Assembly (NCBI GenBank): GCA_018433765.1
Contig: JAHDQO010000001.1
Coordinates: 434,001 to 498,000 of the forward strand
DNA: 64,000 nt
Direction of reading: 5' to 3'
Source of the DNA: Tissierellales bacterium
Lineage (GTDB): Bacteria; Bacillota; Clostridia; Tissierellales; Sedimentibacteraceae
In this document: one piece after another, positions 53,231-62,217 of the stretch
Position numbering within the stretch: position 1 is the stretch's first letter
How the letters are laid out: each line of letters begins with the position of its first letter
Made by a program: the position numbers and the translations under genes
The notes under the pieces: generated by a model
Told to the model about the DNA's origin: nothing
Seen by the model: the letters and a program-made list of their open reading frames with translations, nothing else
Databases searched by the model: none

Positions 53231-53400
53231 AATATAGAGTAATTAGTTGTTATCATTGACTTTACAACAACTGCTTTTTTATTAAGGTTACAATTTCATA
53301 ATTCATAAATACCATCTCTTATTTCAATACTTTATTTTTTGTATTTAAATTTTAAAAGAATGATATTTAAATTATTAATAATATTCTTTATGCCATCACA

Positions 53401-54108
53401 TTACATAACATCATTTTTCTCTATATTGAATACAGATAGGAATGCACAGAAAAGCGATACAACCGTTAACACAATAGGAAGTATAGCATTATCAGCCAGT
53501 GTAAAATCTCCGACCGTACCATTCATCAAGAAAAACAACAAGAATGAGGCAACGATCGTTGCTTTAGACGATTTGAAAACTCTTCCGACAAACAGTGCAA
53601 TAAAACCAATTGTTACAGTTACAGCAGATTTTAAAATAATTTGAATATAAAATCCAAAGTCTGCCATGTTGTAATCAATAGGAAAATCTGAAGTCATAAA
53701 TTTTGAAGTATAAAAGAGTATTCCATAAATCAATAATTTTGCTACCGTTAATGCAGTAAAGTTAAAAATCCATACAGCCAGCATTTTAGATATTATTATT
53801 TTTTGTCTTTTGATTGGATAAGAGAACATTAAATGCATAGTCTTATTTTTATAAGCACTAATGATAAAAGAAGCCAGCATAACGCAGGTAAACACTAAGA
53901 ATGAAAGATTAGTCAAAAGTTCTACCTGTGAAGAAATATTGAAAGTTCCAGGAACAGCATCAGGTATTCCTGTATCTGGATCATTTGCAATGCCAAGATA
54001 ACATTGTGCAAATAAAAAAGCATTCAAAAGAACTATTAAAATTACCGCATTGCGTATGTACTTTTCAATATTATTCTTTTTCCATTCCAATTTAATTAAC
54101 TTCAACAT
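53401..54108 (-). CDS. ABC-2-type permease (bacitracin/lantibiotic type)
   Basis: A 235-residue permease with six hydrophobic segments, including NAVILIVLLNAFLFAQCYLG, LSFLVFTCVMLASFIISAY and AILPIVLTVVSLFCAFLSVF. It carries the MLKLIKLEWKK start common to ABC-2 permeases of antimicrobial-peptide exporters. It ends one base before the ATPase gene begins and together they should form a membrane transporter that protects against cell-wall-active peptides. The two-component genes upstream read the same way. Confidence 0.75.
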   Translation of the reverse strand: MLKLIKLEWKKNNIEKYIRNAVILIVLLNAFLFAQCYLGIANDPDTGIPDAVPGTFNISSQVELLTNLSFLVFTCVMLASFIISAYKNKTMHLMFSYPIKRQKIIISKMLAVWIFNFTALTVAKLLIYGILFYTSKFMTSDFPIDYNMADFGFYIQIILKSAVTVTIGFIALFVGRVFKSSKATIVASFLLFFLMNGTVGDFTLADNAILPIVLTVVSLFCAFLSVFNIEKNDVM

Positions 54109-55023
54109 CTATTTTTCCCCCTCTGTTATCTTTAAAAAATAATCCTCAAGAGATTCCGATTGCTTACGGAGAGAATCAATCGCCACATCATTTCTTACCA
54201 ATATTTTAGAAAGTTGCTGTGATGAAACCCGATTATCATAAATACGAATGATGTTATCCTCTAAAATCTTAATATTATGAATATTCAATTTTTCAGTCAA
54301 TATATAAGAAGCACGTTTTATATTCGGAGATATTAACTCCACATAAGCAAGATTCATTTCTGTAATTTCTTTCATGGATATTTCTTTTATTAATTTACCT
54401 TGGTTAATGACTCCTATGGTAGTAGCTAAACTTTGAATCTCATCTAAAAGATGACTGGAAATCATAATTGTAATACCGTATTCATTACAAAGCATTTTTA
54501 ACAAATCACGAGTCTTCTTTAATCCGGCAGGGTCTAGACCATTGGTAGGCTCATCTAAAACCAAAAATTCGGGCTTTGTTAAAATAGCTCTGGCAATTCC
54601 AAGACGTTGTTTCATGCCGAGTGAATAGCTTTGCACTGGCTTATCTCTAGTACCACTTAGCTCCACAAGCTCTAGTGCATTCGAAACACTTCCTTTGCTA
54701 TAATACCCCATGTATTCACAATGTAACTCTAAATTTTGTTTACCTGACAACCTATCATAAAATACAGGAAATTCAATAATACTTCCTATTCGTTTCAAAA
54801 CCTCATAAGAAGTGGGAGTAAGTCTTTCTCCAAATAACCTAATTACGCCAGAAGTAGATTTCCACAAGTTGGTAATCATTTTCATCACGGTAGTTTTGCC
54901 TGCTCCATTTGGACCTAGCAATCCATAAATATCACCTTTTTTTACATGGATATCTAAATTAGCAACAATTTCTTTACCACTAATCACTTTTGTAAGCTTG
55001 TGTGTCTGTAATATGTTCTGCAT
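54109..55023 (-). CDS. BcrA-like ABC transporter ATPase
   Basis: A 304-residue ATPase with Walker A GLLGPNGAGKTT, signature YSLGMKQRLGIARAILTKPE, Walker B FLVLDEPTNGLD and H-loop ISSHLLDEIQ. The C-terminal ~80-residue extension is typical of BcrA/CcmA-type lantibiotic and bacitracin exporters. ATG 55023 has AAGGAG at 9 bp; an upstream in-frame TTG is too close to it. Confidence 0.8.
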   Translation of the reverse strand: MQNILQTHKLTKVISGKEIVANLDIHVKKGDIYGLLGPNGAGKTTVMKMITNLWKSTSGVIRLFGERLTPTSYEVLKRIGSIIEFPVFYDRLSGKQNLELHCEYMGYYSKGSVSNALELVELSGTRDKPVQSYSLGMKQRLGIARAILTKPEFLVLDEPTNGLDPAGLKKTRDLLKMLCNEYGITIMISSHLLDEIQSLATTIGVINQGKLIKEISMKEITEMNLAYVELISPNIKRASYILTEKLNIHNIKILEDNIIRIYDNRVSSQQLSKILVRNDVAIDSLRKQSESLEDYFLKITEGEK

Positions 55024-55140
55024 TGTTTTCAACTCCTTTCTTTTAAGTCTATTCTATCGAATATTTTTTTCAAAACTCTTGAATAAATCTTACGAATTTC
55101 TTTCGTATTGAAAAAATCATTGAGTTATGCTACACTTTTT

Positions 55141-56082
55141 CTAATATTTCATTCTACGAAGTTTTATAGTAAAAACTGTTTTTACATGAGGAATACTTTC
55201 CAATAAAATATCTCCACCGAGTTTATTAGCTAAACTTTTCGCTATAGCAAGTCCAAGACCATTGCCACCGAGCTGACGATTTCTTGAATCCTCTAATGTA
55301 TATAAGCGGTCAAAAACATTACAAGCCAAAGATTTCTCAATGCCTTTGCCTTGGTCAATAACATCAATAAATGCGAAAGACTCATCTATACGGAGTGTAA
55401 TACCAATATATTTACCATCTTGTCCATAACGAATTGCATTTGAAAGCAAATTAACAAAAATACGGTTTAGGACATCCACATTACCATAAACAAAGATTTT
55501 GTTTTCAGGAATAGACACATTTACCTGAAATTCTTTTTCTGTTAAGATTTCATAAAAGTCAACAATATTTTCTCTACAAAGTTCATTGATATTGATACTG
55601 GAAATCGTGAAATCAATATCACCTGCTTCTATTTTAGCTAAATTAAAAAATTTATTTATTAGTTTCATTACTTGTTTTGCTTTATTTTCAACCTTCTTCA
55701 GAATAAAGATATTGTTGCTGTCTGAATTTAATATCATAATTTCTAGATAACCCAGAATAACAGTCAAAGGTGTTTTAATATCATGTGATATGTTTGAAAG
55801 CATTCTTTTTGAAGCAAGCTCGCTTTTTCTATATTCTGCATTCATACGCTGCCTGTTATTTAGTAAATTGTTAACCTGAGTTATAAGTTCAATAAGGATT
55901 TTATTGTCTGTAAACATCAAAATTTTCTCATCAGTATTGTCTTCCAATATTTGTGATAATTTATTACAAATTTGCTTAATACTATGTAGAGTTCTTTTTT
56001 GTGAGACTACAAGATAAACAAGCAATGTCAGTAATAAAATAATGCAAACAAGTAGACTCAAAATTAATATACTATCATTCAT
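55141..56082 (-). CDS. Membrane histidine kinase
   Basis: A 313-residue kinase with one or two N-terminal membrane helices (ILILSLLVCIILLLTLLVYL), a HAMP-like linker, phospho-acceptor MLSNISHDIKTPLTVILGYL near ~95, N-box LLSNAIRYGQDGK and G-boxes VIDQGKGIEK and GGNGLGLAIAKSLANKL. The short extracellular loop suggests intramembrane sensing, as in bacitracin/lantibiotic-responsive kinases. It overlaps the regulator gene by 8 bp; the ABC genes follow. Confidence 0.8.
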   Translation of the reverse strand: MNDSILILSLLVCIILLLTLLVYLVVSQKRTLHSIKQICNKLSQILEDNTDEKILMFTDNKILIELITQVNNLLNNRQRMNAEYRKSELASKRMLSNISHDIKTPLTVILGYLEIMILNSDSNNIFILKKVENKAKQVMKLINKFFNLAKIEAGDIDFTISSININELCRENIVDFYEILTEKEFQVNVSIPENKIFVYGNVDVLNRIFVNLLSNAIRYGQDGKYIGITLRIDESFAFIDVIDQGKGIEKSLACNVFDRLYTLEDSRNRQLGGNGLGLAIAKSLANKLGGDILLESIPHVKTVFTIKLRRMKY

Positions 56083-56770
56083 GTTGATCTCCTAATTTGT
56101 ATCCGATTCCCCAAACCGTAATGATTATTTGAGGATTTTTGGGATCATCTTCAATCTTAGTTCTCAATCTGCTTATATGAACATTGACAGCATTTTCATC
56201 TCCCATATAAGCATCATTCCAAACCAAAGAGTAAATTTGTGCTTTAGTATAGACTTTTTTTGGATTTTGTAATAATAATTTTAAGATTTCAAATTCTTTT
56301 GCGGTTAATTCAATGGGTTGGCTATTTTTCGTTACAGAGAAAGTATCTAAATTCATTACTAGTCCTTTTATTTTTAGCTCGTTGGATTTCTTTGTAACAC
56401 TAGGAGTATAAATTGTTGTTCTCCTAATATTGGATTTAATTCTAGCAAGAACTTCTGTTACTGAAAATGGTTTTGTAATATAATCATCAGCACCTAAACC
56501 TAACCCTAATGTCTTGTCAGAATCTGTATCTTTAGCAGAAATAATAATAATTGGAACAACACTTATTGACCGTATACTTTTCATTACCTTCATTCCATTT
56601 ATTTTCGGAATCATTAAATCTAATAATACTAAATCAAAGCTATCCTGTTTAAATTTTAAGCAGGCTTCTTCTCCATCTAACGCAGTAACAACCTCATATG
56701 CTTCGCTTATTAAAAAGTTCTCTAACATTTCATTGATTTCCAAATCATCTTCAACAAGTAATAACTTCAT
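56075..56770 (-). CDS. OmpR-family response regulator
   Basis: A 231-residue regulator. The receiver has LLVEDDLEINEML, phospho-acceptor LVLLDLMIPKINGMKV (Asp ~52), and KPFSVTEVLARI. The winged helix has LTAKEFEILKLLLQNPKKVY and VNVHISRLRTKIEDDPKNPQ with the final IITVWGIGYKL. Partner of the kinase gene it overlaps. It probably activates the ABC genes in response to peptide antibiotics. Confidence 0.85.
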   Translation of the reverse strand: MKLLLVEDDLEINEMLENFLISEAYEVVTALDGEEACLKFKQDSFDLVLLDLMIPKINGMKVMKSIRSISVVPIIIISAKDTDSDKTLGLGLGADDYITKPFSVTEVLARIKSNIRRTTIYTPSVTKKSNELKIKGLVMNLDTFSVTKNSQPIELTAKEFEILKLLLQNPKKVYTKAQIYSLVWNDAYMGDENAVNVHISRLRTKIEDDPKNPQIIITVWGIGYKLGDQHE

Positions 56771-56940
56771 ATTTCCTTTTCTCCTATCTAAGTGTTTTTT
56801 AACTAGAATTTACCTAATTTTTTAGACAATCTATTACAAAACCTATATTATTATAGCACTTTATTTGATAAAAAAATTAACAATTATAATCAATAATCTA
56901 TAGTTATTTGAGCCTAAACCTTTTTTCTTTGTTTCTTCTA

Positions 56941-57000
56941 TTGACAAACTAAAATTAATTTTTTATAATATGTATGACTAAAAAAATAATTATAGTCATA
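56941..57000 (+). promoter_or_regulatory. Consensus promoter with TetR-type operator
   Basis: TTGACA (56941-56946), 17 bp, TATAAT (56964-56969), followed by an inverted repeat TATGACTA-12-TAGTCATA (56973-57000). A TetR protein binding here would block its own operon. Confidence 0.65.
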
Positions 57001-57016
57001 GCAGGAAGGTGATGTC

Positions 57017-57595
57017 ATGGCAAGAAGTTTTACTGAACAAGAGAAAAAAAACATACGAGTGAAGTTACTAGAAGAATGTGCCAAGGGGTGGTCAAAATAT
57101 GGATATAAAAAAACTAATATTGATGAATTGTGTGCTAGATCTGGAATTTCAAAAGGTGCATTTTACTTATTTTTTACTTCTAAAGAAGCACTCTTTTGTG
57201 AAACATTATGCTTAGTTCAAGATAATCTATATGCCCTCGCAAACGAGATTTTGGACAAGTCCCCTAATAAATATGGTTTTGCAGAGGTATTGAAGACAAT
57301 TTATCGTGAGTATTGCAAAAACAGCTTTATTTGCAATACAAAAAGTGTTGACTTCATAGCATTTACAAATAGATTATCAAAAGAGCAATTAACAGCAATA
57401 GCTGAATATAGTCAAAAATCCGGGCAAATTTTCTTTAATAAACCATATTTAAAATTTGCTATTAACAAAGATAAAGTTATTTCTGTAATTACAGCTTTAC
57501 TTTCTATGATTTCAGTAAAAGATTCTATGTGTTATAACCATTTTGAAGTCTTTGATTTTATGGTAGATAATTTAGTGGACAAAATTTTTGAGTAG
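57017..57595 (+). CDS. TetR-family transcriptional regulator
   Basis: A 192-residue repressor. The N-terminal HTH is WSKYGYKKTNIDELCARSGI followed by SKGAFYLFFTSKEALF. The C-terminal helical domain is the ligand pocket. GGAAGGTGATG precedes the start. Its stop lies 9 bp before an ABC ATPase gene; together they form a self-regulated export operon driven by the promoter just upstream. Confidence 0.85.
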   Translation: MARSFTEQEKKNIRVKLLEECAKGWSKYGYKKTNIDELCARSGISKGAFYLFFTSKEALFCETLCLVQDNLYALANEILDKSPNKYGFAEVLKTIYREYCKNSFICNTKSVDFIAFTNRLSKEQLTAIAEYSQKSGQIFFNKPYLKFAINKDKVISVITALLSMISVKDSMCYNHFEVFDFMVDNLVDKIFE

Positions 57596-57604
57596 GAGAG
57601 ATTT

Positions 57605-58321
57605 ATGAGTAATGTAATAGAAGTGAAAGGACTTAAAAAAAACTTTGGAAGCTTAAAAGTTATTAAAGGATGTAATTTGTCAGTAAAAAAAAATGAGATA
57701 TATGGATTCTTAGGTTCAAATGGAGCAGGAAAAACTACAGTATTTAAAATGATGACTGGTCTACTTCGAAAAGATGCAGGTACTATCCATATTTTAGGAT
57801 TGGATGTTAGCACACATCGTAACAAAATTTTAAAAAATGTTGGAATATTGATTGAAACTCCCATTTTCTATGAACATTTAAGTGCAGAAGAAAATTTAAA
57901 AATCCATCTTGCCTATATGGGTGCTCAAGCTGACTTAAAGAAGACTCTTGATATAGTTGGACTTGATAGTATTGATAAACGTCCTGTTTCGAAGTTTTCC
58001 ATAGGTATGAGAGCAAGATTAGCTATTGCAAGAGCTATTATACATAATCCGCAGATTTTAATTTTGGACGAACCTATAAATGGCCTTGACCCGCAAGGAA
58101 TTAGAGATATGAGAGTGTTGTTTAAAAATCTTTGTGAGGAACATGAAAAAACAATTCTTTTATCAAGCCATACCTTAAACGAGATAGAATACATTGCGGA
58201 TACCATTGGAGTTTTAGCAAATGGTATTGTGGAAAAACAAACAAATATAATTGATATTAAAAAGAAATATGCAGGTGGACTAGAAGATTATTATTTTGAT
58301 ATAACAGGAGGAGGGATATAA
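57605..58321 (+). CDS. ABC exporter ATPase
   Basis: A 238-residue ATPase: Walker A GFLGSNGAGKTT, signature FSIGMRARLAIARAIIHNPQ (with RARLAIAR in place of the usual QRLGIA), Walker B LILDEPINGLD, H-loop LLSSHTLNEIE. It lacks the long C-terminal extension of the BcrA-like ATPase in the neighbouring operon. It pairs with the permease gene 3 bp later. Probably exports a drug or peptide that is also the TetR inducer. Confidence 0.8.
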   Translation: MSNVIEVKGLKKNFGSLKVIKGCNLSVKKNEIYGFLGSNGAGKTTVFKMMTGLLRKDAGTIHILGLDVSTHRNKILKNVGILIETPIFYEHLSAEENLKIHLAYMGAQADLKKTLDIVGLDSIDKRPVSKFSIGMRARLAIARAIIHNPQILILDEPINGLDPQGIRDMRVLFKNLCEEHEKTILLSSHTLNEIEYIADTIGVLANGIVEKQTNIIDIKKKYAGGLEDYYFDITGGGI

Positions 58322-58324
58322 TCG

Positions 58325-59017
58325 ATGCACAATCTGATTAAATTAGAACTCAAACGCAACAAACTAACACCATATTATATTGCTTTAGCTATTATTACAA
58401 TTGTTATGACTGGTTTTATATACATGATTGCAACTATTGCAAAGGTTGAAAATGACCTTCAATTTCAGAATTATGAAAATCTTCTAAAAATACATACAGG
58501 AATTACTTTCATTATTTTTTCTGTGTTTTCTGTAGTATTATTTTCAAAATTTGTTATTGAAGACTATAGCCAACAAAGAGCATTGTTATTATTTTCATAT
58601 CCCGTATCAAGAACAAAAATATTTTTTGCTAAAATTCTTTTGATAGTTAATTTTATCACTGTAGGTTTTTTACTATCTACTTTAATTCCAAATAGCTTAT
58701 TCTTTTTAACTGAAAAGATAAAGCCAATATTAAATGGAAACATTACTACCCAGATAATAGAATTTCAAATCATAAGAATTATCTCCTATGTTTTAGCTAT
58801 AATTGCAATAGGATTTATATCTTTGAGGATTGGTTTTATAAATAAATCGGTTTCATCAACAATTGTTACAGCAATTATACTTTCTGTTATATTGGGCAAT
58901 GTACTAGTCGGACTTAGTCCAAATATATACACTTTTATTGGCGTTATAGTTTTGTTCAATATAGGCATTATGTTTATTATTTCTACAATTCATTTAATAA
59001 ATAAAATGGAGGTTTAA
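58325..59017 (+). CDS. ABC-2-type permease
   Basis: A 230-residue permease with six hydrophobic segments, e.g. YYIALAIITIVMTGFIYMIA, LLIVNFITVGFLLSTLIPNS and VIVLFNIGIMFIISTIHLI. It begins MHNLIKLELKRNKL as in related exporters. Partner of the preceding ATPase. Confidence 0.75.
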   Translation: MHNLIKLELKRNKLTPYYIALAIITIVMTGFIYMIATIAKVENDLQFQNYENLLKIHTGITFIIFSVFSVVLFSKFVIEDYSQQRALLLFSYPVSRTKIFFAKILLIVNFITVGFLLSTLIPNSLFFLTEKIKPILNGNITTQIIEFQIIRIISYVLAIIAIGFISLRIGFINKSVSSTIVTAIILSVILGNVLVGLSPNIYTFIGVIVLFNIGIMFIISTIHLINKMEV

Positions 59018-59018
59018 T

Positions 59019-59207
59019 ATGAAAATTGGCATTATTATAGGTTATATTCTTGCGATAATATTAATTATCGTTAGTCTAATTGGTTTACTAATTTCTAAAA
59101 AGCAAAATGAATCAAGTAAATGGACTTTATGGGTTATGCTTGCTGGTGTAATCGCTTTATTGACAGCAGGTGTTAATACTTTAAAAATGTTCTTTGGCAA
59201 TATTTGA
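59019..59207 (+). CDS. Small membrane protein of the TetR operon
   Basis: A 62-residue protein with two hydrophobic helices (IGYILAIILIIVSLIGLLIS and LWVMLAGVIALLTAGV). It starts 1 bp after the permease stop, with GGAGG. Probably an accessory subunit of the exporter or its immunity function. Confidence 0.5.
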   Translation: MKIGIIIGYILAIILIIVSLIGLLISKKQNESSKWTLWVMLAGVIALLTAGVNTLKMFFGNI

Positions 59208-59281
59208 TTTCTAATTTAGATTTTATGGAAATTAGAATTATATTTTTTACTAGACCTGTCGATGAAAATCTTTTAAATAAA

Positions 59282-59314
59282 ATAACTACTTGATATTATT
59301 TATCAAGTAGTTAT
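59282..59314 (+). terminator. Terminator of the TetR operon
   Basis: AACTACTTGAT pairs with ATCAAGTAGTT, followed by a weak T-rich tail. Confidence 0.6.
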
Positions 59315-59335
59315 CTTTGTATAACAGTATAATTA

Positions 59336-59510
59336 ATGTCAGAATGCGGCAATATGGTTTCAATGGAAGAAGCAACAGAATTATTGGTAATGATATGATC
59401 TTCATAAAGGGTCAATTGATGAAATAAAAATCACCTTTGCTATGCTACATTATGGCAGAGGTGATTTTTTTAAAAAAAAATTGAGTCAAAGTGTACGGTT
59501 GTTTACAACA
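59336..59510 (+). pseudogene. Collapsed earlier copy of the kinase-HTH-FG-GAP cluster
   Basis: A mosaic of short pieces from the three genes downstream, in order. 59339-59365 matches the kinase gene near 59795. The next part matches the end of the HTH gene near 62117-62180, in the same frame, giving SECGNMVSMEEATELLVMI and stop. Then come a degraded copy of the hairpin before the FG-GAP gene and a piece matching 62325-62350 of that gene. The simplest reading is internal deletion of a former tandem copy. Confidence 0.7.
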
Positions 59511-59568
59511 GTGATAATATAGATGGCAGGGTATGGCCTTATATTGTAATTAAAGGAGAGAAATAAAA

Positions 59569-61071
59569 ATGAAACTAGAGGAAAGATTAAGTAGCTATGA
59601 ACCATTGTGGGGACAGTGGATAATTGGTGAACGTATATATGCTACTTCCAATACTTGTGTATATACACTTTATAGGCAACGAAATAGTAGAGAACTTAAT
59701 ACTGTGGTAAAGCTGGTATTTGTGCCAGTAGCTGAAGATAATAAAAATAAATTGTCAGAAGCATTACGTGAAATAAATATTATGGAAAAGCTATCAGAAT
59801 GCAGCAATATGGTTTCAATAAAGGATGATATTACTTTTAAGGTATATGATGATAATGACAATATAGTAGGATACGATGTTTTGATACGTATGGATAAGCT
59901 TCAATGCCTACAGGACTTAATACGTGAGGAAATAGTATTTGATGAAGACGAAATTATAAAGATTGGCATAGATATTTGCAATGCATTATCCTATGCACAT
60001 AAATTAGGCTACCTTCACAGAGATGTAAAGCCGGGAAATATCTACAGAACAGCTTCAGGAGTCTATCAATTAGGAGATTTCGGAGTTACGCGTAAGTCAT
60101 CTTTATCAAATGAATTGATGACTATTGTAGGAACTACTGTATACATGGCTCCAGAGGTGGCATTGGGAAATGCATATGATGCCAGAGCAGATTTATATTC
60201 CCTTGGAATGGTTTTGTATCAGTTAATGAATGGAAATCATCTTCCTATGACAAGTGAGAAATCCAATTTTGAAGAAAGGCATAATGCGGTTATCAGAAGA
60301 ATAGAAGGAGTCCGTATACCTAAATTATCAAAAGGAAATAAAAAATTAATTAAGTGCATTTTAAAAGCTTGTCACCATAATCCAATTAAACGGTATCAAA
60401 GTGCTGATGAATTTTCAGCTTCAATATCAGATATATATATAAAAAAGAAACATAAAAGAAAAGCTTTCATATTTAGTGCTATACCTTTGATGATAGGTTT
60501 GTTACTGGGGAGCATTATATTTTTATTATTAGGTTTTAGCGATTATTTTAATTTATTTCAAAATCATGATAATGTTAAATTTAATTATAAATACTCTAAG
60601 TATGAGCTAATTAAATCAGATGTTTCATGGAGTGAGGCTCGTAAAGCATGTGAAGAAAGAGGAGGGCATCTTATAACGATTAACTCACTAGATGAGGAAG
60701 TAGAAATACATAGAATACTCATTGATAATCATATGGAAGCTGTATGGTTGGGAGCAACTAATTTATACACAGGTTATAGTTTTGAATGGATAACAAGAGA
60801 AAAATTTAATTTTTTAAGTAAATATGACGGAGATATACACTTAAACGGCGGCCTTTTCTTAATATTGTGTTATGATGACCAAGAGGGTTGGAAATGGACT
60901 TCTGTTAAAGATGAAAAACTTTCAGAAGCTTTATATTCTACAGGGTCTGGTGAATATATATATGATGACCAAGAGGGCTGGAAATGGACTTCTGTTAAAG
61001 ATAAAAAACTTTCAGAAAATTTATATTCTGTAAGGTCTTCAGGTTATATATGTGAGTGGGATGACAATTAA
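59569..61071 (+). CDS. Receptor-like Ser/Thr kinase with C-type lectin ectodomain
   Basis: A 500-residue protein. Residues ~15-280 form a Hanks-type kinase: LHRDVKPGNI (~150), GDFGVTRK (~170), GTTVYMAPEVALG, DARADLYSLGMVLYQLMNG. The usual glycine loop is weak. One membrane helix follows at ~300-322 (AIPLMIGLLLGSIIFLLLGF). The outside part (~340-500) is a C-type lectin-like domain: SDVSWSEARKACEERGGHLI, AVWLGATN, ending GYICEW. A 30-residue unit (YDDQEGWKWTSVKDEKLSEA) is duplicated in tandem. Eukaryotic-type lectin receptors joined to kinases are rare in bacteria. AAGGAGAG precedes the start. Confidence 0.75.
   Translation: MKLEERLSSYEPLWGQWIIGERIYATSNTCVYTLYRQRNSRELNTVVKLVFVPVAEDNKNKLSEALREINIMEKLSECSNMVSIKDDITFKVYDDNDNIVGYDVLIRMDKLQCLQDLIREEIVFDEDEIIKIGIDICNALSYAHKLGYLHRDVKPGNIYRTASGVYQLGDFGVTRKSSLSNELMTIVGTTVYMAPEVALGNAYDARADLYSLGMVLYQLMNGNHLPMTSEKSNFEERHNAVIRRIEGVRIPKLSKGNKKLIKCILKACHHNPIKRYQSADEFSASISDIYIKKKHKRKAFIFSAIPLMIGLLLGSIIFLLLGFSDYFNLFQNHDNVKFNYKYSKYELIKSDVSWSEARKACEERGGHLITINSLDEEVEIHRILIDNHMEAVWLGATNLYTGYSFEWITREKFNFLSKYDGDIHLNGGLFLILCYDDQEGWKWTSVKDEKLSEALYSTGSGEYIYDDQEGWKWTSVKDKKLSENLYSVRSSGYICEWDDN
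60871..61050 (+). repeat. 90-bp tandem duplication in the lectin domain
   Basis: 60871-60960 and 60961-61050 are nearly identical with an exact 90-bp (30-codon) period. The change keeps the frame and lies before the final cysteine strand. It could be recent, as few differences have built up. Confidence 0.8.
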
Positions 61072-61072
61072 A

Positions 61073-62143
61073 ATGAACAGTGAAATATCAACAGTTGTAA
61101 TTCATAAAAATGCAGAGCGTTGTGAAGATGAAAATGATATACAGAAACTACTCCATGATTATGATGAATATTATTTAAATTGGCAAAAATATATTAATTA
61201 TCAAATAGAACAAAATGGTATGTCATATTATAGTTTGGCACTTCAAAGTGGTATTAGCAAAAATACTATAAAAAAATGGTGTCGACAAGGAGGAGCACCC
61301 CGAAGTAGAAATACATATATAAAATTAGGATTTGGATTTGGTATGAACAGCAAAATGGTAAATTATATGCTCACTAGATATGGTGGATATCATAGGTTAC
61401 ATGTTAAGAATTTATTTGATGCTGTATGTGTCTGGTTGTTGGATAAAGGTGGATTTACATATAAAGATGCAGAATATCTTTACAATATTTATTGCGGCGA
61501 TAAATGGAGCATTAGATATGATAAGATAGAGACTCAAGTATTACATAATAAAATATCAGTAATTAATACAGAGCAGCTATTTTTAGAATTTGTTAAATCA
61601 AATTTAAAACTGTTTACACCTACATATTCCAAACTTAATGAATATTTACGAGGTTTTATAGTCGCTAATAAAAGCTATGAAGGTGCGGCAAGTGTTCATA
61701 GTATCTGTATTGAAAAAGGTATTCCAGCACGATTTGAAAAGGTTATCTCAGAAATAGGTTCAGGCAAGCCACCTCGTCGTGAAAAGCTAATTGCTTTAGG
61801 TCTTCATTTAGATATGATGACAGATGAAATAAATCTGTTGTTAGAACTTGCAGGCATGGAATCACTATGTGCACGTAACAGAATTGAATGTGTTCTTATT
61901 TATGCACTTCAAAAGGTTTCTTTACTTCATCCGGAAATTCCATTGTCTAATGCAATGCAATTACTCTCGGTATTGAAAGATGATAGTTTTATCATTGAGC
62001 ATTGTAAGCAAATTGTAGAAGAGTATATGTTGAATAATTATTCGTGTTCAGAAAATGAAATAGTAAGTATTCGTGATTATATTCGTAACATCTTGTTGGA
62101 ATTAGACTTAGAAGAAGCAGCGGAATTATTGGAAATGATATGA
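61073..62143 (+). CDS. XRE-like regulator of the kinase cluster
   Basis: A 356-residue protein. Residues ~40-75 hold an HTH (MSYYSLALQSGISKNTIKKW), followed by a second helical half (~210-300) that resembles a repeat of the first: PARFEKVISEIGSGKPPRRE, KLIALGLHLDMMTDEINLLL. ATG 61073 lies 1 bp after the kinase stop; an upstream GTG is unlikely. Probably the output or the substrate of the kinase (inference from the operon). Confidence 0.55.
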   Translation: MNSEISTVVIHKNAERCEDENDIQKLLHDYDEYYLNWQKYINYQIEQNGMSYYSLALQSGISKNTIKKWCRQGGAPRSRNTYIKLGFGFGMNSKMVNYMLTRYGGYHRLHVKNLFDAVCVWLLDKGGFTYKDAEYLYNIYCGDKWSIRYDKIETQVLHNKISVINTEQLFLEFVKSNLKLFTPTYSKLNEYLRGFIVANKSYEGAASVHSICIEKGIPARFEKVISEIGSGKPPRREKLIALGLHLDMMTDEINLLLELAGMESLCARNRIECVLIYALQKVSLLHPEIPLSNAMQLLSVLKDDSFIIEHCKQIVEEYMLNNYSCSENEIVSIRDYIRNILLELDLEEAAELLEMI

Positions 62144-62176
62144 CCTTCATAAAAGGTCAATTGATGAAATAAAAAA

Positions 62177-62217
62177 CACTTCTGCCATGCTACAGTATGG
62201 CAGAGGTGATTTTTTAA
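62177..62217 (+). promoter_or_regulatory. Hairpin hiding the ribosome-binding site
   Basis: CACTTCTGCCAT (62177-62188) pairs with ATGGCAGAGGTG (62197-62208) over 12 bp (one G-U), followed by T6. The right arm contains the AGAGGTG used by the ATG at 62218. It can act as a terminator and as a block to translation. Confidence 0.6.

Noticed and set aside
53339-53644. Rightward ORF of 101 codons
   Set aside because: It is antisense to the ABC-2 permease, which has proper membrane helices and gene context.
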